Notes: generated by a model from the sequence alone, not told the origin. DNA of 38,766 nucleotides from Desulfobulbus_C sp964551175 (GCA_964551175.1 CAZKBZ010000016.1:1-38766), one strand, 5' to 3'; counted from the first letter of the stretch, positions 23,962 to 32,189 are shown. A program made the numbers and translations.

Positions 23962-25833
23962 TTATTCATGAACAAGCACATCGTCCTTGAAAACACCTTG
24001 AACCACTCTGCCATCTGGATATTTCAACGTTCCCTTGCCGTTCCTGCGACCGGATTTAAAGGTCCCCTCATAAACGGTTCCATCAGCGGAAACAAGAGTC
24101 CCCTTACCATGAGGAAGATCGTTTTTAAAGCCGCCGGAGTATTTTTTTCCATCCTTATAAAGCAGAGTTCCCTGACCGGAAAAGATTCCATCTGCAAACT
24201 CACCTTCATACCTGCTGCCGTCCGGAAAAATATAGATTCCCTGACCATCAAAGACACCTTTGGAGAATTCACCTTCATAGGAAGATCCATCAGGGTAGCT
24301 GAAATGCCCCTGTCCCTGCCTTTCTCCCTGGACAAAGGTACCGGTGTACTTCCGTCCGTCAGCAAAAGTATATGTACCGTAGCCGTCAAATCTGCCTTCT
24401 GAAAACTCACCTTCATACCTGTCACCGGAAGCAAGCTCAAGCTGACCCCTGCCATCCATTTTACCGTTTTTGAATCTCCCCTGGTAGCGGGAAGAATCCG
24501 GCAGAGTAATGGTTGCCTCCCCGCTGAAGGGCCGACTCATATCCTTACCGGTATAGAGAATACTGTTGTCAAAAAAAAGTGATTCAGCTGCAGGTTCACG
24601 CTCAACAATCAGGATTTCTCCGCTTGTTTCCCCGGCTGCTGCTGAAGAGGCAACAGCTTGCGTACCCGTTGAAGCAACCGGAGCAACAGTGGATTCCGGA
24701 TTGGTTTCAGCGGCTGCTTTACTTTCTTCGGTGGACAGGGAATCATCCAGTTCCGCCACCAGGTCTTTCGTACTCTTTTCCGTTTCCTCTGCAGCTTCAG
24801 TCACCATTGCCTCAGGTTCCATGGGGATCTCGGGTGGCGGGATAACCGGTTCGCCCTCAACAAAAGTGCCTTCAAAATAACTGCCGTCAGGGTGCTCAAT
24901 CCGTCCCTGGCCATGGGGCATGCCGTTTTTGAATTCTCCCTCATAGACCCTGCCGTCAGCATAGACCATTTTACCGGTATCAGCTCGAACACCCGATTCC
25001 CATAGTCCCTCGAAGCGGGAGCCATCACTGTACATCATAATTCCCTGACCATCCGGCTGGCCATTGACAAACTCACCCGTGTATTCACGTCCTTCATCGG
25101 GCCAGATCATGGTACCACTTCCGGTAATGGTGCCGGCTGCAAATTCACCAGTGTATTTACGACCGTTTTTATATACAAGTTCACCATGACCGTCATAGAG
25201 ATCATTATGAAAATCGCCCTTATAGCGGCTGCCGTCGGGCATTTCAAGAACACCTTCTCCCTCCCGGACATTCCCCACAAATCCTCCGGTATAAACAGTG
25301 CCGTCAAGATAACGACGAACACCTTCACCATCAGGCCGTCCATCACGAAAAGTACCTTCAAAAGTGCTGCCGTCAGCCATGCGCATCTTTCCCTGGCCGT
25401 GCAGAACGTTATTGCGAAAATCTCCTGTGTATTCACGACCATCCGGGTAGACAAGAGAACCTTCTCCGTGAAAACGTCCCTGACTGAACTCTCCGACATA
25501 CTGCATGCCGTCTGCCCTGGTCAGGGTTCCCTTGCCGTCTATAACTCCATTTTTAAACGAACCTGTGTATTTCCTCCCGTCAGGACTGGTCAGTGTTCCT
25601 GTACCGCTGAAACGGCCTTTCACAAAATCTCCGGTATAGCGAAGGCCATCAGGTGCAACAAGTGTTCCCTTGCCCCAGAGAAAACCGTTTTTAAATTCAC
25701 CTTCATAAATCCGGCCATCCGGGCTTTCCAGCCTGCCGGTTCCGTTTTTACAGTCTCCCCGCAGACAGGCGCCATTACCTGTCAACGGCAGAAAAGCAAC
25801 AAAGGCGACAACTGCTACTATCATCTTTCGCAT
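23962..25833 (-). CDS. Secreted/periplasmic MORN-repeat protein, about 21 repeats
   Basis: A 623-residue protein with a signal peptide (MRKMIVAVVAFVAFLPLTG). Thirteen MORN repeats of the form DGxxYxGxFxxGxxxGxG follow. Then comes a Glu/Ala/Thr-rich linker of about 125 residues, then about eight more repeats to the C-terminus. MORN arrays form long beta-hairpin ribbons that bind lipids or proteins. Their role in bacteria is poorly known. The ATG at 25833 was chosen because AGGGA lies just upstream and a signal peptide starts there. Seventeen extra residues from 25884 would lie partly inside repeat copy D. It may start the operon that includes the hydrolase, ligase and permease genes. A lipobox is not evident. 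Confidence 0.88.
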   Translation of the reverse strand: MRKMIVAVVAFVAFLPLTGNGACLRGDCKNGTGRLESPDGRIYEGEFKNGFLWGKGTLVAPDGLRYTGDFVKGRFSGTGTLTSPDGRKYTGSFKNGVIDGKGTLTRADGMQYVGEFSQGRFHGEGSLVYPDGREYTGDFRNNVLHGQGKMRMADGSTFEGTFRDGRPDGEGVRRYLDGTVYTGGFVGNVREGEGVLEMPDGSRYKGDFHNDLYDGHGELVYKNGRKYTGEFAAGTITGSGTMIWPDEGREYTGEFVNGQPDGQGIMMYSDGSRFEGLWESGVRADTGKMVYADGRVYEGEFKNGMPHGQGRIEHPDGSYFEGTFVEGEPVIPPPEIPMEPEAMVTEAAEETEKSTKDLVAELDDSLSTEESKAAAETNPESTVAPVASTGTQAVASSAAAGETSGEILIVEREPAAESLFFDNSILYTGKDMSRPFSGEATITLPDSSRYQGRFKNGKMDGRGQLELASGDRYEGEFSEGRFDGYGTYTFADGRKYTGTFVQGERQGQGHFSYPDGSSYEGEFSKGVFDGQGIYIFPDGSRYEGEFADGIFSGQGTLLYKDGKKYSGGFKNDLPHGKGTLVSADGTVYEGTFKSGRRNGKGTLKYPDGRVVQGVFKDDVLVHE

Positions 25834-25875
25834 TACGTATTCCCTGTCTATAAAATTAATTCTGTGAATTCTCTC

Positions 25876-25920
25876 TATAGGCAATCTTGCAAAATATCTA
25901 ATTTTTCAAGATTGCCTATA
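25876..25920. repeat. MITE-like repeat, short copy D
   Basis: A 45-bp nearly perfect inverted repeat. The arms are TATAGGCAATCTTG and CAAGATTGCCTATA around an AAAATATCTAATTTT-type core. The inner part equals the core of copy C. The arms carry matched changes (ATC where the others have ACC) on both sides, so the pairing is kept. It overlaps the 3' end of the aminotransferase gene and lies 43 bp upstream of the MORN start. Confidence 0.75.
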
Positions 25921-27162
25921 TACTATGCGAAGCTCTTCACCCATTATTTCCAGACCCTGCCGGACATCCGAATCGTCCTGAGAGTAGGTTACCCGGATAC
26001 ATTCACTGGTATGTTGCCACTCTTCAGCCAGTCCTGGGAAAAAATAATCACCGGAAACAACCAGCACTCCCCTTTTTTTCAGCCGTTCATACAGCTCACG
26101 GCTTGTTATCGGCAGGTCGGGAAACCAGATCCAGAGAAACATGGCCCCCTCGGGAACGTGAATGCAATACTTGATTCCGGAAAAAAACTCCCTGACGCAG
26201 GCAACAGCCTTTTCCATTTTCTGACGATAAAAGGGTTGAATTACATCACGGCTTAAGCGGATGATCTCCCGGCTGCGGACGATTTCTGTCGTCAACATTG
26301 CTCCAAAGCTTCCCGGAGCAAGGTTCAGGGTGGAATTGACACCTGAAATTGCCGCTATGATCTCTTCAGACCCGATCATAATGCCTGTACGGACAGCCGG
26401 CAGTCCGAACTTGGAAAGGCTCATGCAGAGAATGATTTTTTCATTCCAGAACGGTGTTGCCCTGGTATAAATAATACCGGGAAAAGGAACGCCATAGGCA
26501 CTGTCCACGATAAGTGGAATGGAATGTTCTGCGGCAAGTCCGGCCAACCCCTGTATTTCATCATCGGTCAGCACATTACCGGTGGGGTTGGTCGGTCGGG
26601 AAACACAGATGGCACCAATATCATCTGTTACCGTGAGGGCATCAAAATCAACATGGTATTTAAAAAGATCATCACCAATATATTCAATCCTGGGCCGCAC
26701 CGCCTCGAAAAAATCATCACACAGGCCAAGGTCAGCATAGCCGATATACTCAGGAGCTACAGGCAGCAGAATCTTTTTTTTTCTTCCCCCTGCAAAGAGA
26801 CCTGCAAGCATATTAAAGAGCAGAAAGAAACCACCCTGGCTGCCATTGGTAAGGCAGATGTTTTCAGGCCCTATGGACCAGCCGTATTCTTCACGGAGCA
26901 TGTCTGCCAGGGTCTGGAGAAATTCGTTCTTTCCCCTGGGAGGATCATAAATTCCGATCAGTTGTTGAAAGCGGGTTGGATTATCTGCAATTGCCTGCAG
27001 CTCGCTGCGCAGCACTTCCTGAACTTCCGGCACATGACCGGGATTTCCCCCGCCCATCATGATCATATCACCTTCGGCAAGGGCATTGCCAAGATCATCC
27101 ATCAAGGACAGAATTCCAGCACCTGAAGAAAAACGTTTTCCAAATAAAGATAAATCAATCAT
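25906..27162 (-). CDS. PLP-dependent aminotransferase, valine-pyruvate type (AvtA-like)
   Basis: A fold-type I aminotransferase of 418 residues. It has the AvtA-type N-terminus (MGGGNPGHVPEVQ), NGSQGGFF at the cofactor phosphate site, SRPTNPTGNVL, and the PLP lysine in SLSKFGLPAVRTG (Lys251). E. coli AvtA moves amino groups between valine or alanine and 2-oxo acids and has the same SLSK.GLP..R pattern. The exact substrate pair is inferred. The last five codons and the stop lie inside repeat copy D, so the tail IYRQS/VYRQS is repeat-encoded. It is divergent from the heme/HAMP receptor gene and may be the first gene of the long minus-strand run. Confidence 0.88.
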   Translation of the reverse strand: MIDLSLFGKRFSSGAGILSLMDDLGNALAEGDMIMMGGGNPGHVPEVQEVLRSELQAIADNPTRFQQLIGIYDPPRGKNEFLQTLADMLREEYGWSIGPENICLTNGSQGGFFLLFNMLAGLFAGGRKKKILLPVAPEYIGYADLGLCDDFFEAVRPRIEYIGDDLFKYHVDFDALTVTDDIGAICVSRPTNPTGNVLTDDEIQGLAGLAAEHSIPLIVDSAYGVPFPGIIYTRATPFWNEKIILCMSLSKFGLPAVRTGIMIGSEEIIAAISGVNSTLNLAPGSFGAMLTTEIVRSREIIRLSRDVIQPFYRQKMEKAVACVREFFSGIKYCIHVPEGAMFLWIWFPDLPITSRELYERLKKRGVLVVSGDYFFPGLAEEWQHTSECIRVTYSQDDSDVRQGLEIMGEELRIVYRQS

Positions 27163-27426
27163 GATCTAACAGCTGTTAATTAATAATTAATCTTATCATA
27201 TGATAATTAAACGATTTCAGCCATTGACGCAACAAACATCACCCTTATACCATTCTTTTCACACGTTGTGCATCCGGCTGAAGATCAAACTGCAGACTGC
27301 AGATATTTTCCAGAAGAAAAGATCGCTTTTTCTTGATTTATTATCGTCAATTATGATTGAATTAATTAAACGACAAATAAAACAATATTAACCTCTTAAT
27401 TAATCCAGTAACCGGAGAGCACTACA
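27163..27426. other. AT-rich divergent intergenic region with palindrome
   Basis: No convincing gene. It is strongly AT-rich and must hold promoters for both the aminotransferase and the HAMP receptor. TTATCATATGATAA at 27193-27206 is a perfect 14-bp palindrome close to the aminotransferase start and may be an operator. Confidence 0.45.
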
Positions 27427-28305
27427 ATGAGTATTCGAACACGCTTTTTACTGCTGATAGGCATACTCAGCCTGTTGGCCACCCTCGGCATTGCCTATGC
27501 CAGTTACCAGTTCAGTGTAAACAGTGCCGTAGAAGAGGCTAAGGCCAAAGGACAGATCGTTTTTGACTATATAGAATCTTCCCGTCAGTATTATAAGCAG
27601 CATCAGCGAAAATTAATCATGGAGCTAATCCCTAAAAATGAGTTCATTCCTGAACTTCAATCCGGTTTTACCCTGACCCGTGGAGTCGCAGAAACATTTC
27701 TGAAAAAAAATCCTGATTATGTCTTTAAGCAGGCATCGCTTGATCCCCTGCATCTTCCCAACAAGGCGGATAAAGATGACCTGGAGATCATCAACACCTT
27801 TAAGAAACAGCCGAATAAAAAATACGATGATGGGCGTATCACAAAAAACGGAAAATCCTATTACTTTTTTGCCAAACCCATCAAAGTTGAAGAAGAGAAA
27901 TGTCTCCGCTGCCACGGTGATCCGGTCAATGCACCCGAGGAACAGAAAAGAATTTATGGGACAGAGCATGGCTATAACTGGAAACTCGGTGACATCGCCT
28001 CTGCCTACATTGTCTATGTTCCCCTGCAGAAGGCCTTTGACCTGGCCAAAAAAGAATCCTTTAACCTGGTGTTTATCGGAGCGGTTATTGTTGCGGTCAT
28101 GATGGCGGTTCTCTGGTTTTTCTTCAACCTGTATATCATCAGTCCGATCAGCATGCTTGAAAAACGAGCCACAGAGATAAGCCTGGGGAAAAATCTGTCT
28201 GAAACAATTGCAACATCAACAAATGACGAAATCGGTTCCCTGGCCCGCTCCATCGACCGGCTGCGCATCAGTGTGGAAAAAATGCTGCAGCGTTTTAAAA
28301 AATAA
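27427..28305 (+). CDS. Heme-binding DUF3365/HAMP membrane receptor without output domain
   Basis: A 292-residue membrane protein. It has TM1 at about 6-28, then a periplasmic DUF3365 (Tll0287-like) sensor domain with a c-type heme motif CLRCH (159-163), TM2 at about 213-238, and a HAMP linker from about 237 with NDEIGSLARSIDRLRISVEKML. It stops there. There is no kinase, methyl-accepting or cyclase domain. DUF3365 domains are known redox/heme sensor modules of histidine kinases and chemoreceptors. GGAGAG precedes the ATG. A strong terminator lies 65 bp downstream, so an output domain has not been lost to a nearby frameshift within this window. Confidence 0.87.
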   Translation: MSIRTRFLLLIGILSLLATLGIAYASYQFSVNSAVEEAKAKGQIVFDYIESSRQYYKQHQRKLIMELIPKNEFIPELQSGFTLTRGVAETFLKKNPDYVFKQASLDPLHLPNKADKDDLEIINTFKKQPNKKYDDGRITKNGKSYYFFAKPIKVEEEKCLRCHGDPVNAPEEQKRIYGTEHGYNWKLGDIASAYIVYVPLQKAFDLAKKESFNLVFIGAVIVAVMMAVLWFFFNLYIISPISMLEKRATEISLGKNLSETIATSTNDEIGSLARSIDRLRISVEKMLQRFKK

Positions 28306-28328
28306 AACAGGTAACTCTCACTGACAGC

Positions 28329-28362
28329 TGTCTGCCGGCCAATTCCTCCTGACCGGCAGACA
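28329..28362. repeat. Inverted repeat before the shared terminator
   Basis: A 10-bp stem, TGTCTGCCGG / CCGGCAGACA, with a 14-nt loop lies 24 bp after the HAMP receptor stop. No T-run follows on the plus strand. It may assist termination together with the next hairpin. Confidence 0.5.
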
Positions 28363-28370
28363 TTCAAAAC

Positions 28371-28410
28371 AAAAGGGCCGAGACGGAAAAAAACCGCCTC
28401 GGCCCTTTTT
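28371..28410. terminator. Bidirectional intrinsic terminator
   Basis: AAAAGGGCCGAG pairs with CTCGGCCCTTTT. An inner CGG / CCG pairing surrounds an A-rich loop. There is a T-run on the plus strand and, because the left arm begins with A's, also on the minus strand. It separates the convergent HAMP receptor and roadblock genes. Confidence 0.87.
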
Positions 28411-28430
28411 GTTTTCTATATTCGTAACTG

Positions 28431-29063
28431 TTACATAATTTCCGTAACCCTGGCGTTAAACTCTTTTTCCAGAGCCGGATCACCAATTTCTTTGGCCAGC
28501 ATGGCGGCAAGTTCAGAAAGACGGGCCGGTACTTCAGGACCGGATTCCTTCCACTTCTGAATGTAATCCTGTATTATCATACCGGCAACAGGGCCGATGG
28601 CCCCGGCCAGGGCCTGCTCAATCTTATCAAAAAGAGGCTGCAGTTCCGTGCTCTCTGTTTCAGCAAATGCAACTTCTTCCAGATCCTGCACAACCTCCCC
28701 GACTTCGGGTGCTTCTACACCTCGCTCCAGTTCATCGCGCATGTCTGCAGCAAGCATGGCCGCAGTAGTGGCAACAAGAGAACAGTTGGCATTGGCTTCG
28801 CAGATGGTCAGCAGGACCGAGCCTGTTTCAAGCGGCATGCCGACAACCGTGTATTTGTCATAACGAAAATGGACTGATTTTACACTCAGGCCACTCATCT
28901 TTCCCATCTGAATCAACCGGACCAGATGAATACCAACAGTCTCCAGAAGATCTTCAGACAGGTCTGGATGAAGATCCTTGCACAGCGGTCCATCTTTTTT
29001 ATCAAAAATGCAAGACCCTGTAACACCTGGAATAACGGAAATTTCCTGAAGCAATTTTCTCAT
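28431..29063 (-). CDS. Roadblock/LC7 protein with C-terminal helical domain
   Basis: A 210-residue protein. Residues 1-115 look like a roadblock/LC7 domain (LLQEISVIPGVTGSCIFDKK, then DKYTVVGMPLETGSVLLTICE and a helix). An acidic linker follows (about 118-140). The last 70 residues, with PLFDKIEQALAGAIGPVAGM, resemble the small helical domain now called DUF8082 in other bacterial signalling proteins (from memory, not verified). There is no membrane segment. It begins 15 bp after the DUF4388-roadblock gene on the same strand, so the two form an operon. It likely takes part in GTPase-type or polarity signalling; this is inference from the domain family. Confidence 0.75.
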   Translation of the reverse strand: MRKLLQEISVIPGVTGSCIFDKKDGPLCKDLHPDLSEDLLETVGIHLVRLIQMGKMSGLSVKSVHFRYDKYTVVGMPLETGSVLLTICEANANCSLVATTAAMLAADMRDELERGVEAPEVGEVVQDLEEVAFAETESTELQPLFDKIEQALAGAIGPVAGMIIQDYIQKWKESGPEVPARLSELAAMLAKEIGDPALEKEFNARVTEIM

Positions 29064-29078
29064 GGCAGCGTTATTGCT

Positions 29079-29792
29079 CTATTTGTTGATCAAGGCCGGA
29101 CGAAGCCTTGCTGTTATGTCCTGAATTGAAGCATACTCATCCAGCAGCAAACCTATAATCATACCGGCACCCGGCAGAATCAGCAGAATTTCGTTATTCT
29201 CCATCTCCAGCCGAATCCGGTGTGGTCCCCTGGCGTCAAGACTTTTACGTATTTGAATACCACTCACGATACAGTAGGTAATGAAGTCTCCAATCTTCTG
29301 ATTTCTGGAAGATTGGGTGACCATTTTTCCCTGCCGGTTAAGCAGGTAATAGTGTTTGACTCCGGAAATATCCATAATGGTATCAACCACTCGTTTTACA
29401 GCCGGATTTGCCTGGACATTAGCCGCCCCTGCCGGACCAGTTGCCATTTCCTTAGCTCCATCTTCATGTTTTTTTTCATCTATCCTGGCAGCTGCATTTA
29501 ACAACAGATGCGCCAGGGGCTGGGTAATGCGATGCAGTCGGTCTTCAGCATCGGTAACCTTGAACGTAGGGTTTTCCATGGACAGAAGGACGTAAACAGC
29601 TTCCTGTCCGACAACATCCTCACACTCAGCATCAATGAGATCGCCTTCCTCGAAAAAAAAACTGCCGTGCACGTCCCCGGACACTACCTTTAAGGTACAG
29701 CTTTTTCGTTCCTGCTCAAGCATTTGCAGAAAAGATGCCAGGGACACACCTCCAATGTGCCCGTCAGCCGGTGTATTATCAGTCTGTGCCAT
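29079..29792 (-). CDS. DUF4388-roadblock two-domain protein
   Basis: A 237-residue protein. The N-terminus (about 13-105) matches the DUF4388/PATAN pattern: SLASFLQMLEQERKSCTLKV, then GSFFFEEGDLIDAECEDVVG. A variable Ala-rich linker follows. The C-terminus (about 125-235) reads as a roadblock-type domain (VVDTIMDISGVKHYYLLNRQ, then NEILLILPGAGMIIGLLLDE). DUF4388 proteins are common in Desulfobacterota and Myxococcota and occur with response regulators and MglA-type GTPases. The ligand is unknown. A weak AAAGAA ribosome site precedes the ATG. It leads the two-gene operon with the next roadblock protein. Confidence 0.78.
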   Translation of the reverse strand: MAQTDNTPADGHIGGVSLASFLQMLEQERKSCTLKVVSGDVHGSFFFEEGDLIDAECEDVVGQEAVYVLLSMENPTFKVTDAEDRLHRITQPLAHLLLNAAARIDEKKHEDGAKEMATGPAGAANVQANPAVKRVVDTIMDISGVKHYYLLNRQGKMVTQSSRNQKIGDFITYCIVSGIQIRKSLDARGPHRIRLEMENNEILLILPGAGMIIGLLLDEYASIQDITARLRPALINK

Positions 29793-30086
29793 AATTCTTT
29801 ATATAATTTACAGGAAGGAAGAAACCCTCATAAAAGGGTACAGTATTTTTTCGATTATTTTAATAATATCACGCAAACTTTGGTTTTAAAAATAAAATTT
29901 CCTAAATCTTACTTTTCCGGTCGTTTATCGAAAAAAAATGACAGATTAAAGGTAAATCGGCAAAACCGATAGATGCTGCCTGTCATTCATCCATTCTCAT
30001 GACAGGATGGTGTCACCTGTCGGCGATGGAACTCCGGCACACAATCGTACAAGTCTTCAGGCTGCCCTGGACAATGCCTGCCCCTG
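29793..30086. other. Intergenic region after clcA
   Basis: No gene is seen. It contains two small inverted repeats: ATCGG / CCGAT at 29956-29970 and CCTGTCAT / ATGACAGG at 29979-30006. No clear T-run marks either as a terminator. The part next to 29792 is AT-rich and should hold the promoter of the DUF4388 operon. Confidence 0.4.
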
Positions 30087-32189
30087 TCAGCTCTTCTTAT
30101 CAGAACCGTTTTCAGGCAGAATGAAATTCTGTTTCGTCCCTTCAAGATCATTTTTACTGCCAAACAAAGTGACAATATCCCCTACCTCAAACCTGGTATT
30201 GGCTCTTGGTATCAGGATCGCGCCTTCCCGTTCCACGGAAACCACATTAACTGAAGTTGGAAACTTCATCTCACGCAGTTCTCTGCCGACAGCATAGTAT
30301 CCGGGCCGCAGGCGAAACTCGATAAAACCATTGTATTCCTCACGACGGAGACTGGTCTGCTGTTCCAGCAACTGACCGCGCTGCTTGCGGACAATCGCCA
30401 CGTCATAGGCACGCAGAATATCGCTGCGGCTGATCAACCCCAGCAGCTTTTTTCTGTCATCCCTGCTGACCACAGGCAAGCGGGCCAGATCACGAGGTGA
30501 CATCTTCTGGATTGCAGCCCAGATCGGTTCATCGGCATAGACGGTTATCGGATCCATGACCGCAACATCAGCAACATGAAGACCGCGCAGGTTGACGGCA
30601 GACTGGGAAAGTGCATTCTCCATGTCCTGAAGGGTAACGATCCCCCACAATTTTCCCTGCTCGTCAACAACGGGAAAACCGAGAAAATTTGTTTCCTGAA
30701 ACTGCTGATACAACTCCGCCAGTGTCTGATCTTTATTCACGGTTATCGGGTGTTCGTTCATTACTTCACTGACATGTACACTCTGCATGACATCCATATC
30801 CCGTCCTTCGGAGAAGCGGATACCGCGGCGGGTCAGCTTCACTGTATAGATGGACTCCGGATACAGGGCCTGGGCAAGATAGGAAGCAGTCACCGCGGCA
30901 ACCATCAACGGCAGAATCAGAGAATAGTCATTACTCATTTCAAAAACAATGAGCATTGCCGTCAGGGGGGCACGGGCGCAGGCAGCAAAAACCGCTGCCA
31001 TGCCTACCAGGGCATAGGCACCGGATGGACCGGCTATTTCGGGCTTCCAGGCAGTAAACAGGGATCCCATGGCTCCACCCAGCATGGCACCGGTAAAAAG
31101 AGAGGGGGCGAAGACACCACCGGAATTGCCCGATCCCAGGGTAAAAGAAGTGGCCAGGGGTTTGAGAATAATCAGCAGGGCAAGGAGCCAGAAGGTGTAG
31201 GAGCCGTGCAGGGCATGCTCGATAAAGGTAAAGCCTGAGCCATACATATGTGGGATGTTTTCAATCAGAGGCATGCCAAGCTGAAATTCTGTCAGATCGG
31301 AAAAACCGATTCCCGGCAGCTGCAGATAAAAAAAGCCGAGCAAACCCAGCAGAAGTGCTCCCACGGCAGGTTTCAGGGCCAGGGGAAATTTCCAGCTGTC
31401 AAAAATATCCTCAAACCAGGCCAGCATCCGAATAAACATAACACCCACTACAGCCGCCGACAGCCCGAGCAGCAGGTAAAACAACAGGGTAAGCGGTGAA
31501 TGCATGGTATAGGCCGGCACGGTAAAGGCGGGTCTGGCGCCTAAAAACGCCTGGCTGACAATGGAGGCGGAAACTGCGGCAATAACCACATTACCGAACA
31601 TCCGTACCTGCAGACCGCTCATCAGTACTTCTATGGCAAAAGCGACACCGGCAATGGGGGCATTAAAGGTGGCTGCAATCCCGGCGGCAGCACCGCAGGA
31701 GACAAGATTCTTTATCCGTTCATCGGAAAGGTGCAAAACCTGGCCCATTGCGGACCCGAGTGAGGAACCCACCTGAACGATCGGCCCTTCACGGCCTGCC
31801 GAACCACCTGTACCGATGCACAGGGCCGAGGCAACGATCTTGGCAACGGCAACCCTGGGTCGGATGCGACCACCCCTGAGAACCATTGCCTGCATGACCT
31901 CGGGCACACCATGTCCCTTTGCTTCCCGTGCAAACCAGGCAATAAGCGGTCCAACCAGCAGGGCTCCTCCAACAGGCACGATCACAAAACTCCAGAGACC
32001 GAGATGGGGAAAAAGGAACTGAACCGTACTGTACGACCGGTTCTGAATCAGGACAATGAGATGAATAAAAAAAACAGCAGCAAGGCCGGTTGCTGCACCG
32101 ATAAGCATTGCCAGGGTAAGCAGCAGGAGACCTTCAGGCGGCGCGATCTTATCAAGCAGCACACCGTATGATTTTTCCTCTTTTTTCAT
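30087..32189 (-). CDS. ClC-family chloride channel/antiporter with CBS pair and RCK_C domain
   Basis: A 700-residue membrane protein. The ClC core (about 20-445) has GSAGREGP at 129-136 with the gating glutamate Glu134, and GNSGGVFAP at 354-362. The first selectivity motif reads GHGVPEV (about 92-98), with His in place of the Ser of GSGIP that usually coordinates chloride. Two CBS domains follow (about 471-595). A C-terminal TrkA-C/RCK_C-like domain comes last (about 625-690, VEREGAILIPRANTRFEVGD). E. coli ClcA has neither addition, so this is a regulated type. Whether it is a channel or an H+/anion exchanger cannot be told. The ATG overlaps the sixA stop in ATGA. Confidence 0.92.
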   Translation of the reverse strand: MKKEEKSYGVLLDKIAPPEGLLLLTLAMLIGAATGLAAVFFIHLIVLIQNRSYSTVQFLFPHLGLWSFVIVPVGGALLVGPLIAWFAREAKGHGVPEVMQAMVLRGGRIRPRVAVAKIVASALCIGTGGSAGREGPIVQVGSSLGSAMGQVLHLSDERIKNLVSCGAAAGIAATFNAPIAGVAFAIEVLMSGLQVRMFGNVVIAAVSASIVSQAFLGARPAFTVPAYTMHSPLTLLFYLLLGLSAAVVGVMFIRMLAWFEDIFDSWKFPLALKPAVGALLLGLLGFFYLQLPGIGFSDLTEFQLGMPLIENIPHMYGSGFTFIEHALHGSYTFWLLALLIILKPLATSFTLGSGNSGGVFAPSLFTGAMLGGAMGSLFTAWKPEIAGPSGAYALVGMAAVFAACARAPLTAMLIVFEMSNDYSLILPLMVAAVTASYLAQALYPESIYTVKLTRRGIRFSEGRDMDVMQSVHVSEVMNEHPITVNKDQTLAELYQQFQETNFLGFPVVDEQGKLWGIVTLQDMENALSQSAVNLRGLHVADVAVMDPITVYADEPIWAAIQKMSPRDLARLPVVSRDDRKKLLGLISRSDILRAYDVAIVRKQRGQLLEQQTSLRREEYNGFIEFRLRPGYYAVGRELREMKFPTSVNVVSVEREGAILIPRANTRFEVGDIVTLFGSKNDLEGTKQNFILPENGSDKKS

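Noticed and set aside
23962..25833. Regular repeats in the DNA that might suggest a CRISPR array or satellite
   Set aside because: The periodicity of about 69 bp comes from MORN codons in one open frame. The repeats are degenerate at DNA level and there are no unique spacers.
25186..26256. 356-codon plus-strand frame across the MORN gene, repeat copy D and the aminotransferase
   Set aside because: It is antisense to two well-supported genes, and its sequence is an artefact of the regular MORN codons.
27200..27391. 63-codon frame in the AT-rich region before the HAMP receptor
   Set aside because: No ribosome site, composition driven by AT-richness, and it sits where divergent promoters are expected.
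30576..31238. 220-codon plus-strand frame inside the ClC gene
   Set aside because: Antisense shadow of the ClC membrane domain. Low-complexity Gln/Gly/His content and no ribosome site.
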